Part shown: one piece after another, positions 7,694 through 15,866 of the stretch
Layout of the letters: each line of letters starts with the position of its first letter
How positions within the stretch are numbered: position 1 is the stretch's first letter
Source of the DNA: Acidimicrobiia bacterium
GTDB taxonomy: Bacteria > Actinomycetota > Acidimicrobiia > IMCC26256 > PALSA-610
Assembly (NCBI GenBank): GCA_017882905.1
Contig: JADGOO010000002.1
Coordinates: 1-53,358 of the forward strand
Direction of reading: 5' to 3'
Length of the DNA: 53,358 bases
Position numbers and translations under genes: made by a program
The notes under the pieces: model-generated
Database searches by the model: none
Told to the model about the DNA's origin: nothing
The model's input: the letters and a program-made list of their open reading frames with translations, nothing else

Positions 7694-7766
7694 CTCGGGG
7701 GGGAGGACTCGAACCTCCAACCTCCTGATCCAGAGTCAGGCGTTCCGCCAATTGAACTACCCCCGA
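7694..7766 (-). tRNA. tRNA-Gln (anticodon CTG)
   Basis: The minus-strand sequence has the acceptor TCGGGGG pairing with CCCCCGA (U1-A72, typical for tRNA-Gln), the anticodon stem-loop CCTGA-CTCTGGA-TCAGG with anticodon CTG, and the T-loop GGTTCGAGTCC. Discriminator G73 is followed by CA rather than a full CCA. Its first 10 nt are also the end of the ydcF-like gene, whose TAG stop is U8-A9-G10 of this tRNA. Confidence 0.93.
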
Positions 7767-8464
7767 ATGGGTGCCACGGCACGGCGTCGTCGCGGTAGCC
7801 CGAGCATGATAGCGAGTCCGGGTACGAGCTTTCCGATGCGATCATGGCGCTGCAGGCGGGCGTAGCCGAAGATGCGGCCGGCGGCCACCCGCACCGATTC
7901 TCGGAACAGGTACCGCACCTCCGACCAGCCTCGCACCGGACTGGTGTGGGTGGGTGAGGTGACGGCGTCGAGGTCGACCTCTTCGGCGATGTCGCGGATC
8001 CGGGCGTTGTGGTACGGATCGGAGACGAGGGTGACCTTGGAGATGCGCTCGGCGTGCAGGATGCGCGCCGCGGCTTGGAGCGACTCCCACGACGAGCGGC
8101 CCTGCACCTCGCGCAGGATCGCGCTCTGCGGCACACCACGGGCGTGCAGGTAGGTGGCACCGGTCGACGCTTCGGTGTACACGTCGCCCGGTTGCTTGCC
8201 GCCCGTGACCACGATCCGGGGGGCCACGTGGGCGCGCCACAGCTCGAACGCGTGGTCGAGACGGGCGGCGAGCACGGGCGACGGGCGTCCGTTGTACTGC
8301 GCGGCGCCGAGCACGATGATCGCTTCACTCGGCCGGCGGTTGTCGACACGCGACGCCTGCCAGACCTGCACGAAGATCACCACCCAGTAGACGAAGGCGA
8401 CGAGCGCACCGAGGAGCACGACCTTCACCGCCAGCCGGAGCAGTCGCAGTGGCGTGAACGGCAT
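7757..8464 (-). CDS. YdcF/SanA-family membrane protein (DUF218)
   Basis: This 235-aa protein has one N-terminal membrane segment (residues 9-32, LAVKVVLLGALVAFVYWVVIFV) and then a DUF218 domain: EAIIVLGAAQYNGRPSPVLAARLDHAFELWR, IVVTGGKQPGD, SSWESLQAAARIL and VTLVSDPYHNARI. Members are found in vancomycin-resistance (SanA) and envelope contexts; their biochemical activity is not established. It follows gltX by 30 nt on the same strand and runs into tRNA-Gln, whose bases 8-10 supply its stop codon. The mRNA must therefore be cut by tRNA 5' processing (RNase P) exactly at its own 3' end. Confidence 0.85.
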   Translation of the reverse strand: MPFTPLRLLRLAVKVVLLGALVAFVYWVVIFVQVWQASRVDNRRPSEAIIVLGAAQYNGRPSPVLAARLDHAFELWRAHVAPRIVVTGGKQPGDVYTEASTGATYLHARGVPQSAILREVQGRSSWESLQAAARILHAERISKVTLVSDPYHNARIRDIAEEVDLDAVTSPTHTSPVRGWSEVRYLFRESVRVAAGRIFGYARLQRHDRIGKLVPGLAIMLGLPRRRRAVAPIRG

Positions 8465-8494
8465 CCGTGCGGCGTCTCGCGGGTCGGGCGATCG

Positions 8495-9922
8495 TCAGTG
8501 CGCGTCGAGCCGCGCGCGCGCGCTGCGAAGTCGGAGCAACGTGCGCTCGCGCCCGAGCAGGTGGATGGAATCGAACAGCGGCAGCCCGGCGTGGCGGCCT
8601 TCGACCGCCGTGTAGATCGCGACGAGCACCTTGGCGGGCTTCATCCCGAGTGCCTTGAGCATCTCGCGAGGATCGATCGCGTCGACGGTCCACTCGCAGT
8701 GCTCGACGTGGTCGATCACGGCGTCGAGCACCTCGGCGACGCGGTCGGCCGCGACGAGCCGATCCCATGACTCGGGCGCGATCGTGAACTCGTCGTCGGA
8801 CGCGAACAGGAAGTCGCACTGCTCGGCGATCTGCACAAGGGTCTTGGCTCGCTCTTGCGCGATGGCCACCGCGCCGGCGAACGTCGCTTCGTCGAGAGCG
8901 TCGCCGTAGCGCTGCACGGCGAACGGCCGCACCTCCTCCACGAGCTCGGCGATAGGGAGCCGGCGGATGTGCTCGCCGTTCATCCACTCGAGCTTCTGCG
9001 CGTCGAAGCCGGCCGGCGACGACGTGACGTCGGCGATGTCGAAGAGCTCGACGATCTGCGCGCGCGTCATCACCTCGTCGCCGTCGGCGGTGCCCCAACC
9101 GAGGCGGGCGAGGAAGTTCACGAGGGCCGCCGAGAGGTAACCCTGGTCGCGGTACTCCTCCACCGACACCGCGCCGTGCCGCTTCGAGAGCTTGTGGCCA
9201 CCCGGCCCGAGGATCAGCGGGCAGTGCGCATAGACGGGCACGTCGATGGCGCCCAGCGCGGCGCGGATCGCGAGCACACGGTGCGTGGTGTCGATGAGGT
9301 CTTCGCCCCGGATCACGTGCGTGATGCGCTGATCGAGATCGTCGACGGCGTTGGCGAGATAGAACACGGGCGAGCCGTCGGTGCGCACGATCACGAAATC
9401 GCTGATCGTGGCCCACTCCACGCTGACCGTGCCGCGCACCACATCGTGGAACGTGCTCGAACCCTCGCGTGGCACGCGGAAGCGGATCGCGACCGGTCGG
9501 CCCTCGGCGCGGCGGGCGGCGCGGGTGTCGTCGTCGAGGTCACGGCACGTGCCGTCGTAGCCCGGCGGCAGACCGGCCGCGCGCGCCGCGTCGGCGCGGG
9601 CGTCGAGATCTTCCTTCGTGCAGTAGCACTCGTACGCGAAGCCCGTAGCCACGATCAGGCGCGCCGCCTCGAGGTGGCGCTCGCGCGACTGGCTCTGCAC
9701 GTACGGGCCTTCGTCGATGTCGAGGCCGAGCCATTCGAGCACGGCGCGCATCTGCTGCACGTGGGCGTCGGCGCTGCGGCTGGCGTCGGTGTCTTCGACG
9801 CGCAGAACGAACGTGCCGCCGGTGTGGCGCGCGTAGAGCCAGTTGAACAGCGCGGTCCGTGCGTTGCCCACGTGGAGCTGGCCGGTCGGCGCCGGCGAGT
9901 AGCGAACGCGGACATCAGCCAT
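8495..9922 (-). CDS. gltX: glutamyl-tRNA synthetase
   Basis: This 475-aa class I aminoacyl-tRNA synthetase charges tRNA-Glu and, in bacteria that use the GatCAB route, may also mischarge tRNA-Gln. The HIGH-type motif is QLHVGNARTALFNWL and the KMSKS-type motif is HKLSKRHGAVSV. A zinc-binding CYC...YDGTC knuckle follows CTKEDLDARADAARAAGLPPG. VIRGEDLIDTTHR completes the catalytic site. ATG 9922 is chosen as the start of the conserved domain; the ORF extends further upstream but overlaps the preceding gene. A TACACT box lies 10 nt before the start. It is followed by ydcF and the two tRNAs. Confidence 0.96.
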   Translation of the reverse strand: MADVRVRYSPAPTGQLHVGNARTALFNWLYARHTGGTFVLRVEDTDASRSADAHVQQMRAVLEWLGLDIDEGPYVQSQSRERHLEAARLIVATGFAYECYCTKEDLDARADAARAAGLPPGYDGTCRDLDDDTRAARRAEGRPVAIRFRVPREGSSTFHDVVRGTVSVEWATISDFVIVRTDGSPVFYLANAVDDLDQRITHVIRGEDLIDTTHRVLAIRAALGAIDVPVYAHCPLILGPGGHKLSKRHGAVSVEEYRDQGYLSAALVNFLARLGWGTADGDEVMTRAQIVELFDIADVTSSPAGFDAQKLEWMNGEHIRRLPIAELVEEVRPFAVQRYGDALDEATFAGAVAIAQERAKTLVQIAEQCDFLFASDDEFTIAPESWDRLVAADRVAEVLDAVIDHVEHCEWTVDAIDPREMLKALGMKPAKVLVAIYTAVEGRHAGLPLFDSIHLLGRERTLLRLRSARARLDAH

Positions 9923-9965
9923 GGGACCCGTCAGTGTACGGGCCGCCCCGGCCGGCTCGCGGCCG

Positions 9966-10352
9966 TCAGCTGGTGGCGACAAGCGAGGCGACGGTGGCGC
10001 TGATCTCGTCGGCCGACGCGCCCGGCCCGAACACGGCGGCGATTCCGGCCGCCTTCAGGTCGTTCACGTCGGCGTCGGGCACGATGCCGCCCACGACCAC
10101 CGGCACGGTCACACCTGCGGCGCGCAGGGCTTCGACCACTCGGGGCGCGAGCGTGAGGTGGGCGCCCGAGAGCATCGAGAGCCCAACGAGGTCCACGTCT
10201 TCGTCGCGCGCGGCCGCGGCCACGGTCTCCGGCGTATTGAACAGGCCGAGGTACACGACCTCGTGGCCCGCGTCGCGCAGCAACCGAGCCACGACCTTCA
10301 CGCCACGGTCGTGACCGTCGAGCCCCACCTTGGCAACCAGCACGCGTGCCAC
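9966..10352 (-). CDS. icmB: B12-binding small subunit of acyl-CoA mutase (isobutyryl-CoA mutase-type)
   Basis: This 128-aa stand-alone cobalamin-binding domain contains all base-off B12 signatures: DGHDRG (the DxHxxG lower-ligand motif), GLSMLSGAH (SxL) and VVVGGIVPDAD (GG). The length matches the separate small subunits of isobutyryl-CoA mutase and of split mutases. The GTG start at 10352 lies 1 nt after the stop of the large-subunit gene, so both are made together. It positions adenosylcobalamin over the large subunit's active site. The Icm rather than Mcm name depends on residues in the large subunit. Confidence 0.88.
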   Translation of the reverse strand: MARVLVAKVGLDGHDRGVKVVARLLRDAGHEVVYLGLFNTPETVAAAARDEDVDLVGLSMLSGAHLTLAPRVVEALRAAGVTVPVVVGGIVPDADVNDLKAAGIAAVFGPGASADEISATVASLVATS

Positions 10353-10353
10353 G

Positions 10354-11991
10354 TCAGATCCGCGGCTGTTCGACGTGGTGGCCGAACACGTCACCGAGGG
10401 TCGCCATGATCTCGCCGAGCGTCGCACGGGTGCGCACGGCGTCGATGAGCACCGGCATCAGGTTCCGATCGGGGTCGGCCGCCGCGGTCGCGAGATCTCG
10501 GCGGGCGCGTTCCACGGCCGCATCGTCGCGCACCGATCGCACCGCCGCGAGCCGGTCGCGCTGGCGGCGCTCGTCGTCGCCCGTGATGCGCAGGAGCGGG
10601 ATCTCGTCTTCCTCGTTGCCGTCGGTGAAGCAGTTGACGCCCACGATGAGGCGCCGGTTCCGATTCACGCGCTTCTCGAAGTCGTAGGCAGCGTCGGCGA
10701 TCTCCGACTGGAACCAGCCTTCCTCGATTCCGCGGATCACACCCTCGAGCATCGAACCGCCGCCCATCTCGTCGAGCAGCGCGAAGATCTCCTCGGCCCG
10801 TTGCTCGACATCGTCGGTGAGCGCTTCCACGAAGTACGAACCGCCGAGCGGATCCGCCACGTTCGCCACACCGGTCTCGTGGGCGAGCACCTGCTGGGTG
10901 CGCAGGGCGATGCGGGCCGCTTTCTCCGAGGGCAGCGCGAGCGCTTCGTCCATCGAGTTCGTGTGCAGGCTCTGCGTGCCGCCGAGCACTCCCGCCAGCG
11001 CCTCGATCGCCGTGCGCACGATGTTCACTTCGGGCTGGTCGGCCGTGAGCGACACGCCTGCCGTCTGCGTGTGGAAGCGCAGTGCGAGGCTGCGCTCGTC
11101 GGTTGCGCCGTAGCGGTCGCCGAGCCAGCGCGACCAGATGCGGCGCGCGGCGCGGTACTTGGCGATCTCTTCGAAGAAGGCGATGTGCGCGTTGAAGAAG
11201 AACGACAGTCGGGGCGCGAACGCGTCGACCTCCATGCCGGCCGCCCGGGCGAGCTCCACGTACGCGAACCCGTTCGCGAGCGTGAACGCGAGCTCTTGCA
11301 CGGCCGTGGAACCGGCCTCGCGAATGTGGTAGCCGGAGATCGAGATCGTGTTCCAGCGCGGCATCTCGGCGGCGCAGAACGTGATCGTGTCCCGCACGAG
11401 GCGCATCGACGGCCGCGGCGGGAACACGAACTCCTTCTGAGCCTGGTACTCCTTCAGGATGTCGTTCTGCAACGTGCCGCCGAGGCGAGCGCGCGGCACA
11501 CCGCTGTCTTCGGCATTGGCCACGAACATGGCGAGCACCACCGCGGCCGGTGCGTTGATCGTCATCGAGGTGGTGATCTCGCCCAGATCGATGTTGCGGT
11601 ACAGGTCTTCGACGTCGGCGATCGTGTCGACGGCCACGCCGCAGCGGCCGACCTCGCCCTCGGAGCGTGGGTCGTCGGAGTCGAGTCCCATCAGCGTGGG
11701 CATGTCGTAGGCGGTCGACAGACCGTCGCCGCCCGCCCGGAGCAGCTCGTGGAAGCGGCGGTTCGTGTCGTCGGCCGTGCCGTAGCCGGCGAACATCCGC
11801 ATCGTCCACAGCTTCGTCCGGTACATCGAGGCGTACGGGCCCCGCGTGTACGGGAACAGGCCGGGATGCTCGGCGTCGGGCGGGCCGTAGACCGGCTCCA
11901 GCGGCACCCCGCTCATGGTCGTGAAATCGGCGTCGCGGAGCGGGGCCGCCGCGAACCGCTCCTGCCACCGCTCGCGGTTCGATGCCGTCAC
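10354..11991 (-). CDS. icmA: acyl-CoA mutase large subunit with isobutyryl-CoA mutase specificity residues
   Basis: This 545-aa protein is a mutase TIM barrel without an attached B12 domain (GDGLSTAYDMPTLMGLDSDDP, EITTSMTINAPAAVVLAMF, RWNTISISGYHIREAGS, QSLHTNSMDEALALPSEKAARIALRTQ). Methylmalonyl-CoA mutase uses Tyr89 and Arg207 (Propionibacterium numbering) to hold the substrate carboxylate. The aligned residues here are Phe67 (TMRMFAGYG) and Gln185 (KEYQAQKEFVFPP). The 118-residue spacing is identical, and Phe/Gln is the pair known from isobutyryl-CoA mutase. The reaction would be isobutyryl-CoA to n-butyryl-CoA, linking valine and branched-chain breakdown. The start is GTG; it is coupled to the small subunit downstream. 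Confidence 0.85.
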   Translation of the reverse strand: MTASNRERWQERFAAAPLRDADFTTMSGVPLEPVYGPPDAEHPGLFPYTRGPYASMYRTKLWTMRMFAGYGTADDTNRRFHELLRAGGDGLSTAYDMPTLMGLDSDDPRSEGEVGRCGVAVDTIADVEDLYRNIDLGEITTSMTINAPAAVVLAMFVANAEDSGVPRARLGGTLQNDILKEYQAQKEFVFPPRPSMRLVRDTITFCAAEMPRWNTISISGYHIREAGSTAVQELAFTLANGFAYVELARAAGMEVDAFAPRLSFFFNAHIAFFEEIAKYRAARRIWSRWLGDRYGATDERSLALRFHTQTAGVSLTADQPEVNIVRTAIEALAGVLGGTQSLHTNSMDEALALPSEKAARIALRTQQVLAHETGVANVADPLGGSYFVEALTDDVEQRAEEIFALLDEMGGGSMLEGVIRGIEEGWFQSEIADAAYDFEKRVNRNRRLIVGVNCFTDGNEEDEIPLLRITGDDERRQRDRLAAVRSVRDDAAVERARRDLATAAADPDRNLMPVLIDAVRTRATLGEIMATLGDVFGHHVEQPRI

Positions 11992-12014
11992 CCCACTAGT
12001 TTCGCACGCCGTCG

Positions 12015-12899
12015 ATGGTCACCATTCGAGCCGCCACCGCCAACGACCTCCCCGCATGCCGCGCGGTGTGGCTCGCCACCGAGGGCTTGGACCTGCCCAC
12101 CGGCGCCGAAACGCTGCCGCTGCACGAACACGAGCTGCGCCGCGGACGGTTGCTCGTGGCCGATTCGGGTGCCGCAGGAGCCGCCGGGATCGTCGGTTTC
12201 GGGGCCACGCTCACCCGGTCCGGCGTGGCGTACCTCTCCGACCTGTTCGTGGCGCCGGCCGAACACGGCCACGGAATCGGTGGTCGCATCCTGCAGGCGC
12301 TGTTCGCCGACCACGCCGGTCCTCGCTTCACGATGGCATCGGGTTCGCTCGCGGCGCGTGCGCTCTACGAACGCCACGGGATGCAGCCCTCGTGGTCGCT
12401 GTCGTATCTCCTCGGCGACGTCGTCTCGATCGACACCAGCGCCATCGCCGACCCGTCGGTGACGGTGCGGCGCGCCGCCGTCGACGACGTGGTGGCGCTC
12501 GACCACGAGGTCACTGGGCGAGATCGCCGACCCGAGCTCGAACACGAGGTCGGCACCCTCGGCGGCCACGTGGTGCTCATCGAACGCGCCGGACGGCCGA
12601 TCGGGCACGCCGTCGTGATCCACGGCACGTGGTGGGTGCCGTGGCGACCGCGCGGCACACGCGTCGCGCCCGTCGTAGTACGCGACGCGACCGATGCGCC
12701 CGCGGCGTTCGCAGCCGCGATCGACTACGCACGGGCGCTCGGCGCGACCGTGATCAACTCGTTCGTTCCCGCACCGCACCCGGCGCACGATGCGCTGCTC
12801 ACGGCCGGCCTGCGCAGCATCGACAGCGACCTGCACATGACGAGCGAACCCTCACTCGTGGATCCGACGCGCTACGCGCCGTCGATCGATACGGTGTGA
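12015..12899 (+). CDS. tandem GNAT-domain acetyltransferase
   Basis: This 294-aa protein has two GNAT modules. The first (residues 1-145) has a full acetyl-CoA loop: VAYLSDLFVAPAEHGHGIGGRILQALF, with GHGIGG as the P-loop-like pyrophosphate grip, then SLAARALYERHGM. The second (about 150-290, VTVRRAAVDDVVALDHEVTG ... AAFAAAIDYARALGATVINSFVPAPHPAHDALLTAGL) lacks that grip and probably only shapes the substrate site. The acceptor is unknown. It diverges from icmA with only 23 bp between start codons. TAGTTT at 11997 may be its -10. Its TGA overlaps the GTG in front of the sulfotransferase gene, indicating coupling. Confidence 0.82.
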   Translation: MVTIRAATANDLPACRAVWLATEGLDLPTGAETLPLHEHELRRGRLLVADSGAAGAAGIVGFGATLTRSGVAYLSDLFVAPAEHGHGIGGRILQALFADHAGPRFTMASGSLAARALYERHGMQPSWSLSYLLGDVVSIDTSAIADPSVTVRRAAVDDVVALDHEVTGRDRRPELEHEVGTLGGHVVLIERAGRPIGHAVVIHGTWWVPWRPRGTRVAPVVVRDATDAPAAFAAAIDYARALGATVINSFVPAPHPAHDALLTAGLRSIDSDLHMTSEPSLVDPTRYAPSIDTV

Positions 12900-12901
12900 C
12901 G

Positions 12902-14140
12902 ATGGCCGACGCGCGAGGTGCCGAAGCGTCGTGGCGGCCGCCGGCGCGCCCGGCGTGGGTGCAGAAGCTCAACACGTTCGCGCCGGCAGTGCCGGGGCTG
13001 CTCACGACGCTCGACGCCGATGAGCTCACCGGCACCGCGACTGCGACCACCGGCCTCGACGACTTCGGCGGCGACGAGTGGTACGAGCCGTTCCGGATCT
13101 TCGTGGCCTCGCTCCGCGATGAAGCCGAGCTCACCGCGACCGGTCACTTGATGGTGCGCGCCGAGCTGCTGCGCACGCTGGCGAACCGCCTGCGCGTCGT
13201 CGCCGATCCCACCGTTCCGGCCGCCGTTGCCGCACCGCTGTTCATCACCGGCACGGCGCGCAGTGGCACGTCGATCCTCCACGAGCTCCTCGCGCTCGAC
13301 CCCGAGCTCCGTGCCCCGCTCGCGTGGGAGGTGCTCTACACCGACGAGGCAGCCCGCGCCGCGGCCGACGCCGACGTCACGTGGTGGGACGAGGTCGCGC
13401 CCGAGTACCGCACGATGCACGAGAACGGCGGTGACCTGCCGATGGAGTGCATCTTCCTCACCGCGCACGCGTTCCTCTCCGATCAGTGGACCGGCCCGCA
13501 AGACGTGCCCGCGCTCGCGAAGCACACGGCCCGCGCCGACCACACCGACGCCTACCGGTGGCATCGGCGCCAGCTCGGCGTGCTCGGCGCGCATCACCGC
13601 TCGGGCGACGGATCGAACCGGCCGGCGCGGCGCTGGGTGCTGAAGGCGCCCAGCCACCTCGCCACGCTCGACGCGTTGTTCGCGGTGTACCCCGATGCCG
13701 TGGTCGTGCAGACGCACCGAGATCCGGCGCGCACGATCCCGTCGACCATCAGCTTGATGGCCACGCTCCGATGGATGCGCAGCGACCGGGTGAACGTCGA
13801 GGGCCTGGCGGCGCGCACCGCGCATGGCACCGCCGCGCTCCTCGACTGGGTCGACGCGCGCCGGGCGTCGGGCGAGCTCCCCGACGGGCAGTTCGTCGAC
13901 GTGGCCTACGCCGAGCTCGTGCAGGATCCGGTGGCGGCGCTCCGCGGCGTGTATGGCGCGGTGGGTCGGGAGCTCGGCGACGACGGCGCGGCGCGCATTC
14001 GCGCCTACCTCGACGCCAAGCCGAAGGCGAAGCACGGTGAGCACCGGTACTCGCCCGCCGCCTTCGGACTCGACGAAGATGACCTGCAGGCGCGCTATGG
14101 CGGATACTGCGAGCGGCACGACATCGCCCGCGAGCGCTGA
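12902..14140 (+). CDS. sulfotransferase family protein (PAPS-dependent type)
   Basis: This 412-aa protein has the 5'-phosphosulfate loop PLFITGTARSGTSILHELLALDPELRAPLAWE and the 3'-phosphate motif VVVQTHRDPARTIPSTISLMATLR. Other family features are RRWVLKAPSHLATLDALF and the C-terminal KPKAKHGEHRYSPAAFGLDEDDL. It belongs to the Sulfotransfer_3-like group common in mycobacteria and their relatives, which transfers sulfate from PAPS to a lipid or small-molecule hydroxyl; the acceptor is unknown. The start is ATG 12902, or the GTG at 12896 that overlaps the GNAT stop. It probably forms a transcript with the GNAT and perhaps the SnoaL-like gene that follows 45 nt later. Confidence 0.85.
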   Translation: MADARGAEASWRPPARPAWVQKLNTFAPAVPGLLTTLDADELTGTATATTGLDDFGGDEWYEPFRIFVASLRDEAELTATGHLMVRAELLRTLANRLRVVADPTVPAAVAAPLFITGTARSGTSILHELLALDPELRAPLAWEVLYTDEAARAAADADVTWWDEVAPEYRTMHENGGDLPMECIFLTAHAFLSDQWTGPQDVPALAKHTARADHTDAYRWHRRQLGVLGAHHRSGDGSNRPARRWVLKAPSHLATLDALFAVYPDAVVVQTHRDPARTIPSTISLMATLRWMRSDRVNVEGLAARTAHGTAALLDWVDARRASGELPDGQFVDVAYAELVQDPVAALRGVYGAVGRELGDDGAARIRAYLDAKPKAKHGEHRYSPAAFGLDEDDLQARYGGYCERHDIARER

Positions 14141-14185
14141 GCCACCACGAGACCACGAAGCAACGCGACACCGAGAGCGAGACCG

Positions 14186-14653
14186 ATGAGCGCCGGTACC
14201 TGGGAGAGCCACCACGCGATCACGACGCTGATGTACTCGTACGCCGACTGCGTGGACCGCGGAGACTTCGACGGCATCGGCGCGCTGTTCGAGCACGGCG
14301 AGATCACCCAGAAGAGCGTGGCGGGTGCCGTCGTCGGCGCCGACGCCGTGACCGCCCTCTATCACTCGACGACCCGCGTGCACGCCGACGGCACCACTCG
14401 GGCCCGCCATCTCAACACCAACGTGATGATCGACATCGACGAGGTGGCCGGTACCGCGACAGCGAGCTCGGTGTTCCTCGTGTTGCAGGCCACCGACGCC
14501 GTACCGCTCCAGCCGATCGTGTCAGGCCGCTACCGCGACCGCTTCACGCGCGTCGCCGGCACGTGGCACTTCACCGAGCGCGAGATGAACGTCGAGTACA
14601 TGGGCAACGTGAGCGATCACCTGAGCGACGCCGTGTTGCGAATGCTCAGCTGA
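14186..14653 (+). CDS. SnoaL-like/NTF2-fold protein
   Basis: This 155-aa protein has the cone-shaped NTF2-like fold pattern: HHAITTLMYSYADCVDRGDFDGIGALFEHGEI, a GADAVTALYHSTTRVH middle helix, then TRARHLNTNVMIDIDEVAGTATASSVFLVLQ and SGRYRDRFTRVAGTWHFTEREMNVEYMG. Relatives include polyketide cyclases, dehydratases and ring-hydroxylating-dioxygenase small-subunit-like proteins of steroid and aromatic pathways. It shares its last 8 bp with the convergent P450. The substrate is unknown, but the neighbourhood (two P450s, a TauD enzyme) suggests a catabolic or tailoring pathway. Confidence 0.82.
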   Translation: MSAGTWESHHAITTLMYSYADCVDRGDFDGIGALFEHGEITQKSVAGAVVGADAVTALYHSTTRVHADGTTRARHLNTNVMIDIDEVAGTATASSVFLVLQATDAVPLQPIVSGRYRDRFTRVAGTWHFTEREMNVEYMGNVSDHLSDAVLRMLS

Positions 14654-15824
14654 CCAGAGCGCGAGCGTGCTTGAGGCCGTAGACGAACGCGTTGGGCATC
14701 TCCTCGACGCTGCCCTGGACGATCTGCCATGCGGCGACACGGGCCAAGAGCTCCTCGAAGAAGATCCTGATCTCGAGACGAGCGAGCGACGCGCCGAGGC
14801 AGAAGTGCGTGCCGAACCCGAACGCGATGTGGTTGTTCGGCTTGCGCGCCACATCGAGGGCCTCGGGATCGGTGAAGTGCCCCGGATCACGATTCGCCGA
14901 TGAGTACATGAGCAAGACCTGGTCGCCGCGCCGGATGGTGGCGCCGTGCAGCTCGAAGTCTTCGGTGGCGCACCGGCACATGTTGTGGATCGGCGTGACG
15001 AAGCGGATGAACTCCTCCACCGCCACGGTGAGGTCGGCGCCGTCGCGCAGCGCCGCCAGCTGATCGGGCCGCCGGGTGAGCTCCACCATCATGCGCGCGA
15101 TCACGGTGCGCGTGGTCTCGGCGCCACCATCGAGGAGCAGGAGACAGTCGGAGAGCACTTCGTTGACACCGAACGGGCAGCCGCCCACCTCGTCGAGCTG
15201 CGCCCAGAGGCTCATCACGTCGTCGGCGGGCTGTGTCTTCTTCGTCTCGTACAGCTCGGCGCACGCCCCCGCGAACTCCATCGCGGCAACGATCCCCGGC
15301 TCGTCGTGGTAGCGCGGACCGCCGCCGAGCACGATCGTCTGCTCCGACCAGTCGCGCAGCTGCGGCCACATCTCGTCGGGGAAGCCGAGCAGGAGACCGA
15401 TCATCATCGCGGGAAGCGGCGCGGCCAGATCGTCGACCACGTCGGCCGTACCGTTCGCCAGCGCCGCGTCGAGGAGGTGCACCACTACGTCGCGCACGTG
15501 GTCTTCCCACCGGCGCACGGCGCGGGGCGTGAAACGCCTCGACACGAGCTGGCGGCGAGCCGCGTGCAACGGGTCGTCGAGACCGATGATCGACGGGTCG
15601 GCGCCGATCTTCGGCCGGTACCCGTGCTGCGGGTCGCTGTTCACGAACACGTCGTCGCGCTTCTCGATGGCAACGATGTCGTCGTAGCGCGAGATCGCCC
15701 ACAGCTCGTTGATCGAATCCCAGTACACGGGCGCGTGCTCCCGCATCCACGCGTAGGTGGGGTACGGGTCGGTCACGTACAAGGCACCGTCGAGCAGGTC
15801 GATCGAACGGGCGGAGGTCGTCAT
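14646..15824 (-). CDS. cytochrome P450
   Basis: This 392-aa soluble bacterial P450 has the heme-thiolate loop IAFGFGTHFCLGASLARLE, the I-helix oxygen-activation region LLLLDGGAETTRTVIA (GAETT in place of the usual A/G-G-x-D/E-T) and the meander motif VARKPNNHIAFG. It also has HAARRQLVSRRFTPRAVRRWE. It hydroxylates an unknown hydrophobic substrate using ferredoxin partners that are not in this window. The TAGATT box at 15831-15836, 6 nt before ATG 15824, indicates a leaderless transcript. It is one of two P450s in a block with dioxygenase, dehydrogenase and LLM oxidoreductase genes. Confidence 0.92.
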   Translation of the reverse strand: MTTSARSIDLLDGALYVTDPYPTYAWMREHAPVYWDSINELWAISRYDDIVAIEKRDDVFVNSDPQHGYRPKIGADPSIIGLDDPLHAARRQLVSRRFTPRAVRRWEDHVRDVVVHLLDAALANGTADVVDDLAAPLPAMMIGLLLGFPDEMWPQLRDWSEQTIVLGGGPRYHDEPGIVAAMEFAGACAELYETKKTQPADDVMSLWAQLDEVGGCPFGVNEVLSDCLLLLDGGAETTRTVIARMMVELTRRPDQLAALRDGADLTVAVEEFIRFVTPIHNMCRCATEDFELHGATIRRGDQVLLMYSSANRDPGHFTDPEALDVARKPNNHIAFGFGTHFCLGASLARLEIRIFFEELLARVAAWQIVQGSVEEMPNAFVYGLKHARALVS

Positions 15825-15830
15825 GCCCAG

Positions 15831-15836
15831 AATCTA
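15831..15836 (-). promoter_or_regulatory. -10 box of a leaderless promoter (first P450)
   Basis: On the minus strand, TAGATT is followed by 6 nt and then ATG 15824. This is the TANNNT-N6-ATG arrangement seen repeatedly in the window. Confidence 0.5.
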
Positions 15837-15866
15837 GAGCAGCGCGCCGCTCGACAGACCCGACGC

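Noticed and set aside
10354-11991. Methylmalonyl-CoA mutase as the name for the large subunit
   Set aside because: The carboxylate-binding Tyr and Arg are replaced by Phe and Gln, the isobutyryl-CoA mutase pair.
12872-14410. 512-aa minus-strand ORF opposite the sulfotransferase
   Set aside because: It is a shadow with Arg/Gly/Val composition; the opposite strand has PAPS-binding motifs.
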